Source: Paramoeba atlantica
Taxonomy: Eukaryota > Discosea
Length of the DNA: 64,000 nucleotides
Reading direction: 5' to 3'
Assembly (NCBI GenBank): GCA_977017575.1
Contig: CDRNVI010000054.1
Location: forward strand, 186,001 to 250,000
The position numbers and the translations under genes are program-made. How positions within the stretch are numbered: the first letter of the stretch is position 1; every line of letters starts with the position of its first letter. The notes beneath the pieces were generated by a model, which worked only from the letters and a program-made list of their open reading frames with translations, did not search any database and was not told the origin of the DNA. Shown in pieces: positions 39,842 to 51,010 of the stretch.

Positions 39842-41115
39842 AAAATACCGGGTACGTCCCGGGTTCGTTGAGTACTCAGTGAAGTGTACAACAGGTCGTT
39901 GAGTACTCAACGAAGTGTTCTACACTTCACTGAGTACTCAACGAGTATTTTTGTGCGTAATCGTGAGTATTCTTTTTACTTTTGGTAGGCCCAGGAAGTG
40001 CACATTTATATTAAATTTCAGAAGAAAATACTAGAAAACAAGAATAGCAAATATATTCAAGTTTAGCGTGTTTTCTTATCAACTATTCGCAAAAAAAATT
40101 AACGGTTCATGGCGCGCGACAACCCCAATCGAAATGAGGACGCGGAAGATTTGGTTCGCCGTTTTCTTTCTTATATTGATCGCCAGAATCGCAACAGTGA
40201 GCGCTTGAGTGGAAACAGTGAGCGCTTTAATCAGGGCGATGGTGATGTGCCTTGGGAAGATCAACGAGTTGAAATTCCAGCTACGCAAGTTGCTCGTCGC
40301 ACTTGTAGTGGATGTGTTGGGTTTGCGTGCGTGCGTTCGTGGAAAAACTTGCGCCACATTCCTCAAGACGAGTCCGCCATCGAATGGATGTTAAACCATC
40401 ATTTGCTTCGACACCCTCGTTGCGAAAAACATGGCTCTGACTACATGAGGGAAGTACGCGGAAGACCACACGTAGAAATACGTACGTATCGTGCTGACGA
40501 TGCTCGCAACCCATCGTGCGCGAGCGTTTAGATTCTCCCCTTTTTTGAACAGTCGCTCTGGGGTGGATATAGACACTCTTCTAATATTGGGGGACATCGC
40601 GAACAACCTCGCGACAGGGCAAATCAGTCGTAACCGTGGAGTGCGGCAATGCACTGTTACAAAGTTCCTTCACATGGTAACGCAGCGTTCCACCAACAAG
40701 AAAACACGGATTTTAACTTTTCCAAACTGCAAGTGGATGAAACATTCATAGGAAAACGGAAATATAACCGTGGGAAAAGGGTCCGAAAAATAGGATGGTG
40801 GTTCGTCACGGTGACAGAAATCGATGATCGGAAAATGGGCCGAACTCACTGGAAACTGGTAAAGCGCCGTGAAGTGGCTACGGCAAAGCAGCGCCGAAAA
40901 GCGTGGCAGACTCGGTTCATTAACATTCTCGAATGCATCTGCACTCATTACGGGTACGAAGCAAATGACGAGCAGTTGGATGTAAGCTACAGCCACTGCT
41001 CGTTCTACTTGAGCGAAGACGCATCAATTTCCAGCGAAGTCATACTAGGGAGTGATGAATCGGAATAAAAAGCAGTCGGGTACGTCCCGGGTTCGTTGAG
41101 TACTCAACGAGCGTT
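39842..41115 (+). mobile_element. Merlin-type DNA transposon, internally deleted
   Basis: A transposase related to IS1016/Merlin lies between two end regions that both carry GGGTACGTCCCGGGTTCGTTGAGTACTCA (39847 and 41079, same orientation as written). The left end has additional copies of the palindrome TTGAGTACTCAA near 39862, 39895 and 39930. The ends are partly palindromic, so terminal inversion cannot be separated cleanly from direct repetition by eye. It is inserted in a LINE endonuclease fragment. Confidence 0.6.
40109..41068 (+). pseudogene. Merlin transposase remnant
   Basis: The first frame (40109-40531) starts MARDNPNRNEDAEDLVRRFL and has Cys pairs and SAIEWMLNHHLLRHPRCEKH. After a frame change come FLNSRSGVDIDTLLILGDIA and a helix-turn-helix-like GQISRNRGVRQCTVTKFLHM. 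After a second change (40649-41068) comes VDETFIGKRKYNRGKRVR, the first catalytic Asp block of Merlin (DE-x-x-x-G-K-R-K-Y-N-R-G). It joins directly to RTHWKLVKRREVATA, the C-terminal block, so the middle catalytic segment is deleted. Not functional. Confidence 0.75.
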
Positions 41116-41517
41116 TTATTGAATGCATAATCCTGCGGAAGTGGCAAACATAGGTTCTCAGTGTGCGACCCGCGCGCTGGAGCACGCGGGTCGCCAAAGA
41201 ATATTATTATGTCCCAGGGCTACGGTCACAGTTGGGCCTTGCTCGCAAAAGGGGGCTTTTGCCTCCAGAAGTGGGCTTCGCTCACAGTTGCGAGTTCATG
41301 AATACCACCATACCGCCAAGTATCGTAGCGGTTTCTGCTCCAGGCATCCGCTTGATTATCTTTGGTTGTCACGTACTCAGGAAATATCGTAATGTGGTGC
41401 GCATTTAGGTATGAGAGCACTCGTCCCAAAACTTCAGATATGTTATACGACTCTGCCCACCTTTTGCGCAAGGCAGACTCTACGCTTGTGTTGTCGACAA
41501 ACATGCGTAAGAATTTT

Positions 41518-42424
41518 AAACATCCATCATACTCCACAAATTCTCAATCAAATTGAGATCAGGAGATTTCGAAGGCCAGTCAATAATTTTAATTCCTTCC
41601 AGCTTACCTATTCTCCGGGCTGCCCCGTGCCCTGGCGCATTGTCAAGGACAACAGCAGCCCCCGGCCGCCGATGCATCCAGTTAAAAAACCCATTTCGCT
41701 TCTTCATTGTTCTCAGAAAAACTTCGTTTGTTACGGTTTCATTCTGGGAAAACTCGTGGAAACACGCATCGGGTACTTCCCAACGCAGACTGGTTGCCAT
41801 GAATACATGCACTCCCTTCCCCCCGTACCACCTATCCATTTCTACTGGTGTTTCCTTGGGGGGGTCAGTGATTTTTGCAAGATATGTGATTTTTTTCCCA
41901 TGTGAACCACATCGGAAAATCTTCTCGTCACACCATACCACACGGGACAGCTGATCTGGACTCCATCCATCGAAGTAATCAGCAAGTTGTAATCGGGCAG
42001 CCTTGTGCTCAGCAGTTAAGAAAGGTTTGTGTGACATAGTCTTAATGACGTATCCCATCCTTTTCAAACTCCGTTTTACGGTGTTCAGACTACAAGGATA
42101 AAGTGTCTTGTCCACTCTCTTGTGTACCCATTTAAACCCCGGACACCCGAATGGCGTGTCTTTCTCATCATCAAGGGTACAGAGCATAGCACGGAATTCC
42201 TCCGTATCAACGGCATTATCGCGCGAGTAGCTCGCACGTGCCACGTCACCTGACTCATCAAAACGTGCCTTGTACCGATAGACAGAGCTCTCAGAACAGT
42301 TCATCATTCGTGCCGTGTCTTCAATACTTGTACCACGATGTCTTTCGTGTGCGCAAACAATGCGTATGGAATACGAAGACTGCTCTGGGGACAATTGGCA
42401 ACGGTTTAATCTATGCCGCTTGCC
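41518..42424 (-). pseudogene. Tc1/mariner transposase, nearly complete but lacking its C-terminus
   Basis: The start MGKRHRLNRCQLSPEQSSYS (42424) is preferred to the upstream in-frame M at 42454. A helix-turn-helix pair (SIEDTARMMNCSESSVYRYK and a second near KRVDKTLYPCSLNTVKRSLK) precedes the DDE core. Its acids are VVWCDEKIFRC, VVLDNAPGHGA and, 32 residues after the second Asp, KSPDLNLIENLW. The frame ends MMDV at a stop right at the Y5 junction. The mariner at 1.6 kb continues about 40 residues beyond this point, so the tail is missing here. The catalytic triad is intact. Confidence 0.85.
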
Positions 42425-42656
42425 CATAGTGAAGAAAAAAGAAGAGAAAACCAACTTTTTTACTATTTTTTATGCTTTTTGCAAAATAAATCGTCTTAAA
42501 TTTCAGTATTTTCGAAATGCAAAATATCAGGTTTATACAAACGAGTTCTAAATAGCGTAGACACGATATTCAGAACGAGATCTCTCGTTTGCAACAAAAA
42601 TTAGCTCAAACGGCCTCACGAGGCTAAAATGCGAAGCTAGTCAGTTTTCGTGGCCC
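41518..42656 (-). mobile_element. Mariner element inserted in Y5 RNase H, one end missing
   Basis: The right edge reads CCCCCCCTGTATAGCG, the same CAGGGGGG terminus as the 1586-2329 element, next to TA. The left edge has no matching terminus: coding sequence for the transposase stops directly at Y5 RNase H sequence (FVDNTSVESALRKRW). One inverted repeat and the last part of the gene are therefore lost. Confidence 0.75.
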
Positions 42657-45600
42657 CCCCTGTATAGCGCGTTTTCAATTGCTAAGGCTTCGGCATGATT
42701 AATTTCCATTTTGGTTTGCCACGCTGCTCCGGTGCCAAAAACGGATCCATCCGGGCAAAATAATACGGCGCCCCAACCGTCAAGAGAGGCGTCTGTGTAA
42801 AGGGTCGCAAATCGCTCTGCTTGTGGTTCCATATAGCGCTGAGGATTGTTCTTTCTTATCTCCCTTGTCCATCTATTCAGTTGCGCGAAAACTACGTAGG
42901 AGAGCCTTACCGTGTCCGATTCGTGCATGATCCCTTTGTTCAATTTTGAAATTTGACGCCTAATAAATTTAATCGCCCAGTAATATTTGGGCATTACGAT
43001 TCCGAGCACTGCAGACGCATACACTAGCCTGGCGCATAAGGATTCAAATTCGTGTAATGGTGCGTGTGAAGCGACAGTTAAGGGTATTTTATGAAGGAAA
43101 CGCTGACTCAGTTTATACTCCTTTGCATTATGGTCGTAATCAACCCCAAGAAAGTTGTAGTTTGTGCCTTTTGAAGATTCTTCAGTTTTAAAGGTAATGT
43201 CTAATTTTTTGGCTCGATCGTCGACAAAAAGTTCGTAGGCCGAGACTTCATCTTCAGTTCCACAGTAACGTATGCCATCGAGGTAAATGTCCAGTTTAGA
43301 GGTATCAAAACCGTGTAAATCCATACTATCTTTACTGTATTCCACATGTCCCGCTAATGTTGACGTTATAATTTGTTGTATTTTGGGCGCACAGCAATGC
43401 CCCATTGGCATACGAGTCATTTCATAAGTAGCTGGTCCGCAGCGAAAACGATAATAACAACGCGCCTCACGGGTAACTCAACTTGAAAAAATCCAGCCTT
43501 CAAATCACGTTTCATAGCAGTTCCATGAATTATCTTGTTTACGTATGAAGCCGGCTGACCTATGGGTACATGGGCAATGTATTTGTTGTTGAGCGCTTGA
43601 TTCTGATGTTTTGGCCAACAGATAAAACGGCGACGAGGACCTTCTTCCCGTTCTTCATAAGTTGTGAATGGTATCACACAAGCACGCGTTGGACGGCGCT
43701 CGAATTCTTCGTAGGCTACTCGGTGAATAATTTCCGATTTAAGCAGATGGCTGATATCTTTTTCTGAAATAGTAGTTTTGCTAATTGGGGTTAGTTCATA
43801 CGCACGCTTGCGCATTGGGGACGTTAATAACGCCCACACTTCATCGAAACGATTTTTGGTTTCCGTTGTCATCCATTTTCGAATTTTTTCTAAATCAATA
43901 GAACGTATCGCTGGGGCATGTAAGGGCAAGCTCATTTGTTCATGAGTTGGCGGCTGAAGCGGGCGATGTGGACGAGACCACACGCGACGATTCGAAAATT
44001 TTGTGTCTCCATCTAACGTATCCCATGTCATACCCAAGTCAATGCTTGGTTTCAAAGAAGTCTCGTTGCTCTTTGGGTCCCCAATGCTCTGGCAGTGTTC
44101 TCGTTCACCCCAGAATACCGTAGGAGCGAAGGAAGCTGCCGATGATTTGCGAGTCGCATGACTTCCTCCAAAGAAATCTGGTCGGACGCCACACGCTCCA
44201 TCAAATGGTGTACGGCACCCCGTTTGAGAGAATGGGAGGTGTATCCCTTGCCCAAATGGCGCTGAAGGAAACGGGTAATGTGGAGTGACGTAAGGGTTGT
44301 GATATGGGAATGTGGGTTGAGCTTCTGTAGATAATGGTATAAACGGTTCGTGTACGCCCCCTCTATAACAACCATAGTGTCTGGGCGGAAAGGCTGCGAT
44401 TTCGTTGTCTTTGTCTTGTGGCCCCAGTACAGGATTATACAATGTGGACAAACAATTTTGAAGTCTTTGCGCGTAAGGAGCGAAACTTCCCCCGCACGCG
44501 ATGCCGTCTTGAAAGCGATAAGTACCGTTGCCGCCATTTCTTGCCTCATATATGGGACTATATGGTCGAGCTGTTCCTTTGTGATTGGCTTCGCTTGGTG
44601 CATGAGCAGTTGTGCTCCGCGACGAATCAAGGTCTTCAGTAGCAACCGGGAATGGTGCGCTGGTTTTCCGGTGTAGCCTATCATTGATATCAGATGCTTC
44701 AGATAAGTTGCTTTTGTTTGTATTGATAGTCTTGCTTTCGTGATGAATTTTATGATGTCGTCGTCTTCTAGCTTGAGGCGTTGAGTGTTCATAATACGCA
44801 ACAATCTTGCTCGCGTCATCCAAGTTGTTCTGGACCACAGTCCTTCCAAGACTTGTTGGGATGACCTCTTTTCTATCCCCATGACTTTCATCACCTGAAG
44901 AACGTCGTCGCGGTAAGATCGCGGTAGGAACATTTTTCTCATGTTTGATGAATTTGCTTGCATAATTCTATTTTATTGCCGTATTATTGGGGATGCTTTC
45001 TTCATAGGATTTTCCACTATTCGATTCATGCGAACTTTGCTTTTCTGATTTACAGGAGTTACCGAAAGGGTGCCGCTCTTTGGTAACCTTAGTGACTGAC
45101 TCTTCTGGTTTAAAATGAACTTGCTTAATTGTTTTTGTTTTGCTATTAACTTGCTCGACGGCTTTCGGCTTAAATTGAACTTGCTCGATAATGATAGTTC
45201 TAAACATTTTTTTGTATTTTTCGGATTTTGAATTATTATAGTACTGACTTTTGATATATTTACTGACTGGCTTTTTCCACGGGGGCGGACTGCGGAGAGT
45301 CAACTTCTCGGGCCAGTTCCCCGCCCTTGAAAACCCCCTCTAGAAATTTTTTTTCCTGCTGCACTGGGGAGAACATATCCACCTCAAAAAGGCGCTCGGT
45401 AAAACGTGGGATATCGGCCTCTATTTCGCATTCGACCCCGTGCTCCGTACGAAATACTCTGACGAATAGTATTACCTAGCGTATCATCACTGCGTTGATT
45501 TTCGTATCGGGTACTCACATAGGCAGAATCTGCCCCACGCCGAACCCCTTGCATAATTCGAAGTTTGTCGAGCGACTTTTGGCCAATGCTAACTTGGTGC

Positions 45601-45759
45601 AAATCTTCCGTTTCTATCCCTCCACGACGCGCTGCATCACGCATCCATTCTTTTAGCAAACTCCAGAGGAACGCGGCTTCTTCTGACATTACTGCCGGTA
45701 GCTCCAAATCTATCCGGATACGATGTTCAAGAAGGTCAGTACTGTGTTGATCACCCGAA

Positions 45760-47060
45760 CGAAGATATCATACTCACCCGATTTTCATACTCAGAAGGCT
45801 TACTGAGGAAGCCCACAGAACAGGAACACAGCTCTATGTATTGTATATCGATCTTACGAAAGCATACGATCGCGTACCGAGAGAAGCCTTGTGGGAAGTA
45901 CTTCGGCAAATGGGTATCGGTGGACGGTTGGTAGAGTTAACAAAAGCCCTGTACGACGGAACCACGGCAGCAGTCAAAGCAGCTGACGGTACAGCTAGCT
46001 CCGAGTTCGAAATTGAGACAGGTGTAAAACAAAGGTGCTCCCTGAGTTGCATTCTCTTCAATGGTGTCCTAGACTGCATTATCAGAACTGCTTCTCAAAA
46101 GGCACGACCTGGTGTGAAAATAGGATGGAGATTGCCTAGAGGACGATCATGCAGAGGAGACCGAGTACAAGGCGAAGATATTATTGGCCTATCCGCTTAC
46201 GCAGACGATATTGCACAATGGAGCGACAATTTAAACGAATTGAGAGAATCTGCTAAAGTACTTGCCAAAACACTTGAACACTTGCAATTAATACATCAAA
46301 AACTAAGTTACAGGTTATCCAGCCAAAAAAATCTGGAAAATATCATACAGCTGACTTTATACTAAACGGTTCAAAAATAGAGCAGGTAAAACAATTTCCT
46401 TACCTAGGTACAGTTATCGACGACGATGCCTCGTTAGAGCCTGAAATTGGATTTCGTATCAAATCGGCACTGGCCAAAATACACGAATTAAAATCGATTT
46501 GGAAAAATAAATTCATCCCCAGGCACCGCAAGTCAGCTATATTTAAGATTTGTGTAACACCGAGACTGATGTACGGAAGCGCCTCCTGGGCGCTAACCAC
46601 TAGACTTCAAAATGCACTAGAAGTTCAATACCTATGCATGCTCAAAATGGTATTTAAATGTCGGCGGAACACGAATAGAAATCACAACTCAGAAAGAAAA
46701 CGCCTCAGTAACTCCGAGATACTGCGAATGTCAGGAATGGAACCTATCCAACTGATTCACGATCTAAGGGTTCTCAACTTTGCTGGGCACGTCGCACGAA
46801 TGGACGAGCACAGGCACCCCAATAAGACATTATTGGGGAGCTTGGTAAGCCACAACTCTCCTTGCACGAAATCTCCGTATGACCAAGCACTAGAAAAACT
46901 GTGTGTAAGGTCCGGGATACCTGCACATTCATGGAAATCGTTAGCCCAAAACAGAACCAAGTGGATTCAAGCAATAGAAGACTATAAGGAAGACTCAAAA
47001 CCAGCGCGAAAAAAGAAATGTAAAATGTCGTTAAAATGAAATAAATTCTATAAACGTGAA
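45760..47060 (+). pseudogene. F1: 5'-truncated LINE (RT C-terminal two-thirds)
   Basis: Starts inside the RT (LYVLYIDLTKAYDRVPREAL). GVKQRCSLSCILFN and LSAYADDIAQWSD carry the active site. After a frame change near 46300 it continues FPYLGTVIDDDASLE, FKICVTPRLMYGSASWAL and the LNFAGHVARMDEHR block common in jockey/RTE-like LINEs. It ends KKKCKMSLK at 47039 with an A/T-rich 3' end. The frame is otherwise open over 230 and 155 codons, so it is fairly young. No endonuclease is present. Confidence 0.82.
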
Positions 47061-47159
47061 AGAAATCCACAGATACTGTCCGGCATCGGTTATAACAAGA
47101 TGCTAAGAAACTAGGACGGTGTTTGTGTAGGGATTTGATTTAGCAGGGATACTTTTCTC

Positions 47160-47441
47160 TTTTTTGCACAACCTTCTTTGAAGGCGCGCGGAGGACTGGT
47201 TGCCCCTCTCGTAGGGACCGCTGGTCAGTGTGTGGCCTAGCCTCACTGCGTCTCCGACTCCCGTCCTATGTGAAGTGCCAGCCGTGGCTTGCTACGGCTG
47301 GCTCGACCGCCGGTCCGCAAGGACCGGTCGTACGCATCGGTGAAATATCCGAGCCGTCGGGCCACCCTAGCGTGGACGGTAGAGGGCCCACAGCCTGCAA
47401 AGGCCAAATGGGTGCACCCATCATCATCATCATCATCATGT
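47160..47441 (+). mobile_element. SINE-like structured unit with (CAT)n tail
   Basis: A GC-rich non-coding segment with several strong hairpins: CCAGCCGT..ACGGCTGG (47279-47306), GCCGGTCC-GCAA-GGACCGGTC (47311-47331) and the palindrome ATGGGTGCACCCAT. It ends in seven CAT repeats (about 47420-47440), like the short tandem tails of other retroposons here. R3 sequence begins immediately after. The 5' edge is approximate. No Pol III A/B boxes are convincing. Confidence 0.5.
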
Positions 47442-49209
47442 CTTCTGCGGTGGCCGTGAGAGGTTTAATATCCGAAGGGAGTGTGGCGATCGGACTCGGG
47501 TCAAGAAGACGGGAGGGATGTTTCGCCTGCAGCTTGTGGAAGGTCGTATCATCGTTGGGGGCAAGTGGTTCAGAGGTTAGCGCGGTCATCGCGCGGGAAA
47601 GTTCTCCGTCCCTCACCAAGCGGACTGCTCGTAGCGCTGCTTTCCTATCCTCCTCTTCGATGCTCTGAATCTGTGGGGTGCTTTTGTGCTTGCGCTTCAT
47701 GCTTGCTGACGCCTCATTCCAGAGTGATTGATATTCCTTGTTTTTCCATCTGGTGAGGCATTTTCGGACAATGGAGGCGTGCGAAGCTTTGCCCTTGTCG
47801 CCACCACGGCGTGGTGCCGGAATCACGCATTTCGGTAACATGGCCAGAAGTGTCCACGCTTCAATGGTGTTGTCGTAGACGGCCGTCGCCATGCATTCGG
47901 TGAGTGCTTTCGCCCACTCGGCCTTACAAGTGTTAGGAATGTTCTTGCACGTATTTATAGGCTAGGCGGAGATTGAGGATAGGGTCGGGAGATCTTCCCC
48001 TGTTGGAGTGTCTCGCGCAGTACGCTCGTTGGGCTGTGCGTGTTCTTGTTCTAAATGAGTTGGCGATTGAATAAGTTCGTGGTTGGTGGTAATGTTACTG
48101 GATGATACGGTGGAGTCCTTAGCGTCGGCAAGATGGATATTTGGACATTGAGATGATTGTGAGTGGAACTTGCAATGCTTTTTGTGGTATTCTTGCTTAC
48201 ATATAGAGTAATGCCTGTTGCATCCCGAGCATCGGAATCGCCTTTCTCCTGCCCACCACGCTTCCGAAACTTCCTCCCCGTGTCTGCGGGCTACGTGATG
48301 GTAAAACACTTACCACTGATTGCCTTGTGACCCTGTTTGCCATGGACAATATTCCACAGGACATTTCCTGGTGCCATATTGGGCTTTAGTCGGCGTGCTT
48401 GCATGTGACTCGTCTTTTCCTGAGGCTGGGGGAACTCGATGGCGTTTGAGGTTTACCTCACTGGAATCGCAACTCTCTTGGGTTGATGTATGGTCTGTGG
48501 TCGTTTCATCGCTACTCTCGGAGCCCAAGTCCTTCCCTGGGGGTTTGGAGGTGACGTTCCGCTTGAGTCGTTTCTTTTTCTTGCGTTTCTGCGGATCGTT
48601 CGATACAGAAAAGTCCAGATTCGGAGGTGTGAGATCGGGAAACGCTAGGATACTGGAATCATATGTGTAGTGGTGACCTTCCGATTTCCGAAAATGACGC
48701 ATGCACTGCTCCTTCACAGCCTTGTTGGATGACTTTAACTAGCTGGGTGAAGGATCATCTGCTCCCAAGAATCGAAAACCTGAGGGGCAAGAAGACGAAG
48801 TAGAAGAGTCCGCTTCTTCAGACTGGACGTCGGATTGCTCGGTCGGACGGACTCTGGAGAAAAGTTGCTCCTCCGAGTTCGGTTGCGCGTGTCCAGTATC
48901 AGGAGTTGCACCTTCCCTAGAGTTTGTAATGCTGATCGCAATCTCGTCGGCGCGCTGCGTTGATTCGGGCGAAGGGTACGGTGGAAGAGGCGTCGTATAC
49001 AATTCTTCGGCGTACGTGCTCGCACCTTTTACGAGATCTTTGTTCGCCTGGAATTGATCCCATGACCCGAGTTTGTGGTCATTTGCCTCACGTTCAAAGC
49101 TCGAGTCCCGTTTTGTGTTAGATCGAGTAGAAACAACCATAGTGCGTGAAAGATATAAAGAAAAGGAAAATAGTTCAAGGTACAGAAACTGTATCTTTAT
49201 CGTTAAAGA
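47442..49209 (-). pseudogene. R3: 5' part of an R1-family LINE with SL
   Basis: The SL block (49176-49208), leader AACTATTTTCCTTTTC and start MVVSTRSNTKRDSS (49140). It matches R1 through the charged region, the C-x4-C finger (KCPVEYCPWQ), H-x3-H, the CSGCNRHYSICKQEYHKKHC finger and the linker (AWTLLAMLPKCVIPAPRRGG) up to KPLTATAED, where the SINE-like unit cuts in. In-frame stops are at 48736 (TAG), 48307 (TAA, Gln in R1) and 47959 (TAG, Leu in R1). The downstream RT is absent. Confidence 0.8.
49176..49208 (-). promoter_or_regulatory. SL-like 5' block of R3
   Basis: Minus strand CTTTAACGATAAAGATACAG then TTTCTGTACCTTG. The terminal TTG of other copies is lost (it reads CTTGAACTATTTTCC). Confidence 0.78.
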
Positions 49210-49251
49210 GTAAAAAGTTTTCTTTTTTTTGGGAGAAAGTTAGAAGGTTAA

Positions 49252-50330
49252 CCAGACCTTCGAAACTTCCTGAAACTAAATGAAACCAATAGAAAAACGT
49301 TTTTTTTGGTGAGCCCAAAACTAGCAATTGTATGTAAATTATGCCGCTGAAAAACAATGAAAATTAAAACAGAGAAAAAGAATTATTCAATGCTACTATG
49401 GATGCTGTAATGAGGAAAACTTTGCAATACGGTCCGATAGGAGTAAAGTTTCAATGGCGAATATCGAGAGGAAAAAAACACTTAGGTGAAACAGTTGGCG
49501 ACACAGATACCCTCGGACGACCTGGTCCTATGGTCTGACAAAGAGGAAGAACTACAAAAAACGGTCAATACAGCAATCATAGTAACGAAGAGATGGGGTA
49601 TATGTATAAACGTTAACAAAACGAAAACCCAGGTAATCCAACCTACAGGGTGTGCGAGCTATCAGGAAATTCGCTTGGAAATGGACCACATTCCAATAGA
49701 ACGAGTACCCAGATTCAAGTATTTGGGCTCCATAATAGACGAAAACACAACGCTGGACTGGGAAATCACAAATCGAATCAAGAGCTCACAGTACTGCTTA
49801 AAAAATCTCACGTATATATGGCGGAATAAAGGAATCTCTAGGAAATCGAAAAAGATTGTATTCGAAGCAAGTGTCATCTCGCGCTTATTATATGGATGTG
49901 CTACCTGGAATCTAACGCCACAACTTTTTAAAAAAACTCAATAAAGATTATGTTAGAATGATCAAAACAGCCTTCAGAATACCATGTATAAAGCAAAACA
50001 ACAGCAAAGCCGCAGAAGGGATCAGATACATATCCCAAAAGGAAAGTCTCGCAATAGCAGACATGGAAAACCTAAGAACAAAGTTCGACATTAGAATGCT
50101 ACAATTTGCGGGACACATAGCGAGAATGGGGTCAGAAAGGACACGTAACAAAATACGTTTCGGAGAGTACTATCCAACAGAAGGAAATAATTTTGTGAAA
50201 AAGAAACGAAGTACATACCAAGACACACTACAAGCCGCCTTAGCAAGGTCGGGAATCCAAGATACAGTTAGCTGGAAATACAAGGCACAAAAAAAACAAA
50301 ATGGAGACACAAGATAGCATGCTACAAGGA
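49252..50330 (+). pseudogene. G2: 5'-truncated LINE (RT palm to C-terminus)
   Basis: Begins at the same base as G1 (CCAGACCTTCG). The early part encodes NATMDAVMRKTLQYGPIGV, then IPSDDLVLWSDKEEEL (RT active-site block with SDD), INVNKTKTQVIQ, FKYLGSIIDENTTLD and SVISRLLYGCATWNL. After a frame change at 49944-49958 comes MLQFAGHIARMGSERTRNK. It is the same overall type as F1 but a different family. The last codon is at 50317. Two frame changes are evident. Confidence 0.8.
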
Positions 50331-51010
50331 AGAATCGCGAGATAGAGGAAAACGGCGGTAAAATATTTTCTTCTCATCTTTTTTTTTCTTATCGTTCTAT
50401 TCTACTATTTCTTTCCCTCGGATTCTGGATATATCCGAAATGCAATCTGAAGATGAGCCCCTAAGGGGAACTTGATACCGCATTTTTCGGGTCGGGTACC
50501 GCTCATCTACGGCTTGCAACTAGCCCATGATAACGGGGCTAGGGTCAGAATTCGGAGAGATACGAGCTCGTTGAAGCTGAGGTTTAGTCCTTTGAAGCTG
50601 AGGAGCCAAGTCCGCTCGAGGGTATAACACCCTAGAAAACTTGGTCCGTTGAAGCTGAAGAGTCCAGACCGTTGAAGCTGAGACTCGAGACTCCCAAACT
50701 ATGCCAGCAAGCCGTTCGAACAAATCTCTCCTTCGGGAGACGTGGGGCGTTCAGGACGAACTGGTGCAACACCCAGTTCGCCCCGAATAGCGGGAGCTCA
50801 GCTTCCCACGTGCCCGGGGAAGGATGTCCTTGGAACAGCGGAACAACGTACGTAGTCGCATCACTACGATTGCGTATGATATCCGAACGCGCAAGAGATC
50901 AGATGGTTCAGCGGCCAAGGCACACCTTCCCCCAAGCTACCTCGGCTTTATCCGGGGAGGCTACATCTCAAGTAGGGATAAATGCCTGTATTTCTATCTA
51001 TCTATTTAAT
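50331..51010 (+). mobile_element. SINE-like non-coding unit with GTTGAAGCTGAG repeats and (CTAT)n tail
   Basis: Four copies of GTTGAAGCTGAG/A lie at 50571-50690. A compact set of hairpins follows: TCTCC-TTCG-GGAGA (50727-50740, a UUCG tetraloop) and an outer stem ACGTGGG/CCCACGT (50740-50746, 50805-50811) enclosing GAACTGG/CCAGTTC (50758-50764, 50773-50779). The unit ends in CTATCTATCTATTTAATG (about 50994). No protein is likely. Edges are approximate. Confidence 0.45.

Larger units (their letters stand above)
41121..45755 (-). mobile_element. Y5: YR retroelement fossil with a mariner inside
   Basis: Minus-strand parts: gag-like region (about 44968-45707), tyrosine recombinase (44052-44963) overlapping in another frame the upstream part of the RT ORF (43417-44838), then RT/RNase H (42641-43420 and 41226-41521), with a mariner (about 41518-42656) in the RNase H. 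The right end is cut by F1 at about 45755. Terminal repeats were not found. It carries several breaks. It is related to Y3, Y4 and Y6 rather than to Y1. Confidence 0.75.

Noticed and set aside
6717-48738. Possible stop-codon reassignment: several R/Z LINE frames continue cleanly through single TAG, TAA or TGA codons.
   Set aside because: Aligned copies show different residues at these stops (Trp, Gln, Leu, Arg), each one base from a stop, and UFD1, calmodulin and UTP15 have none in frame. Ordinary decay explains it.
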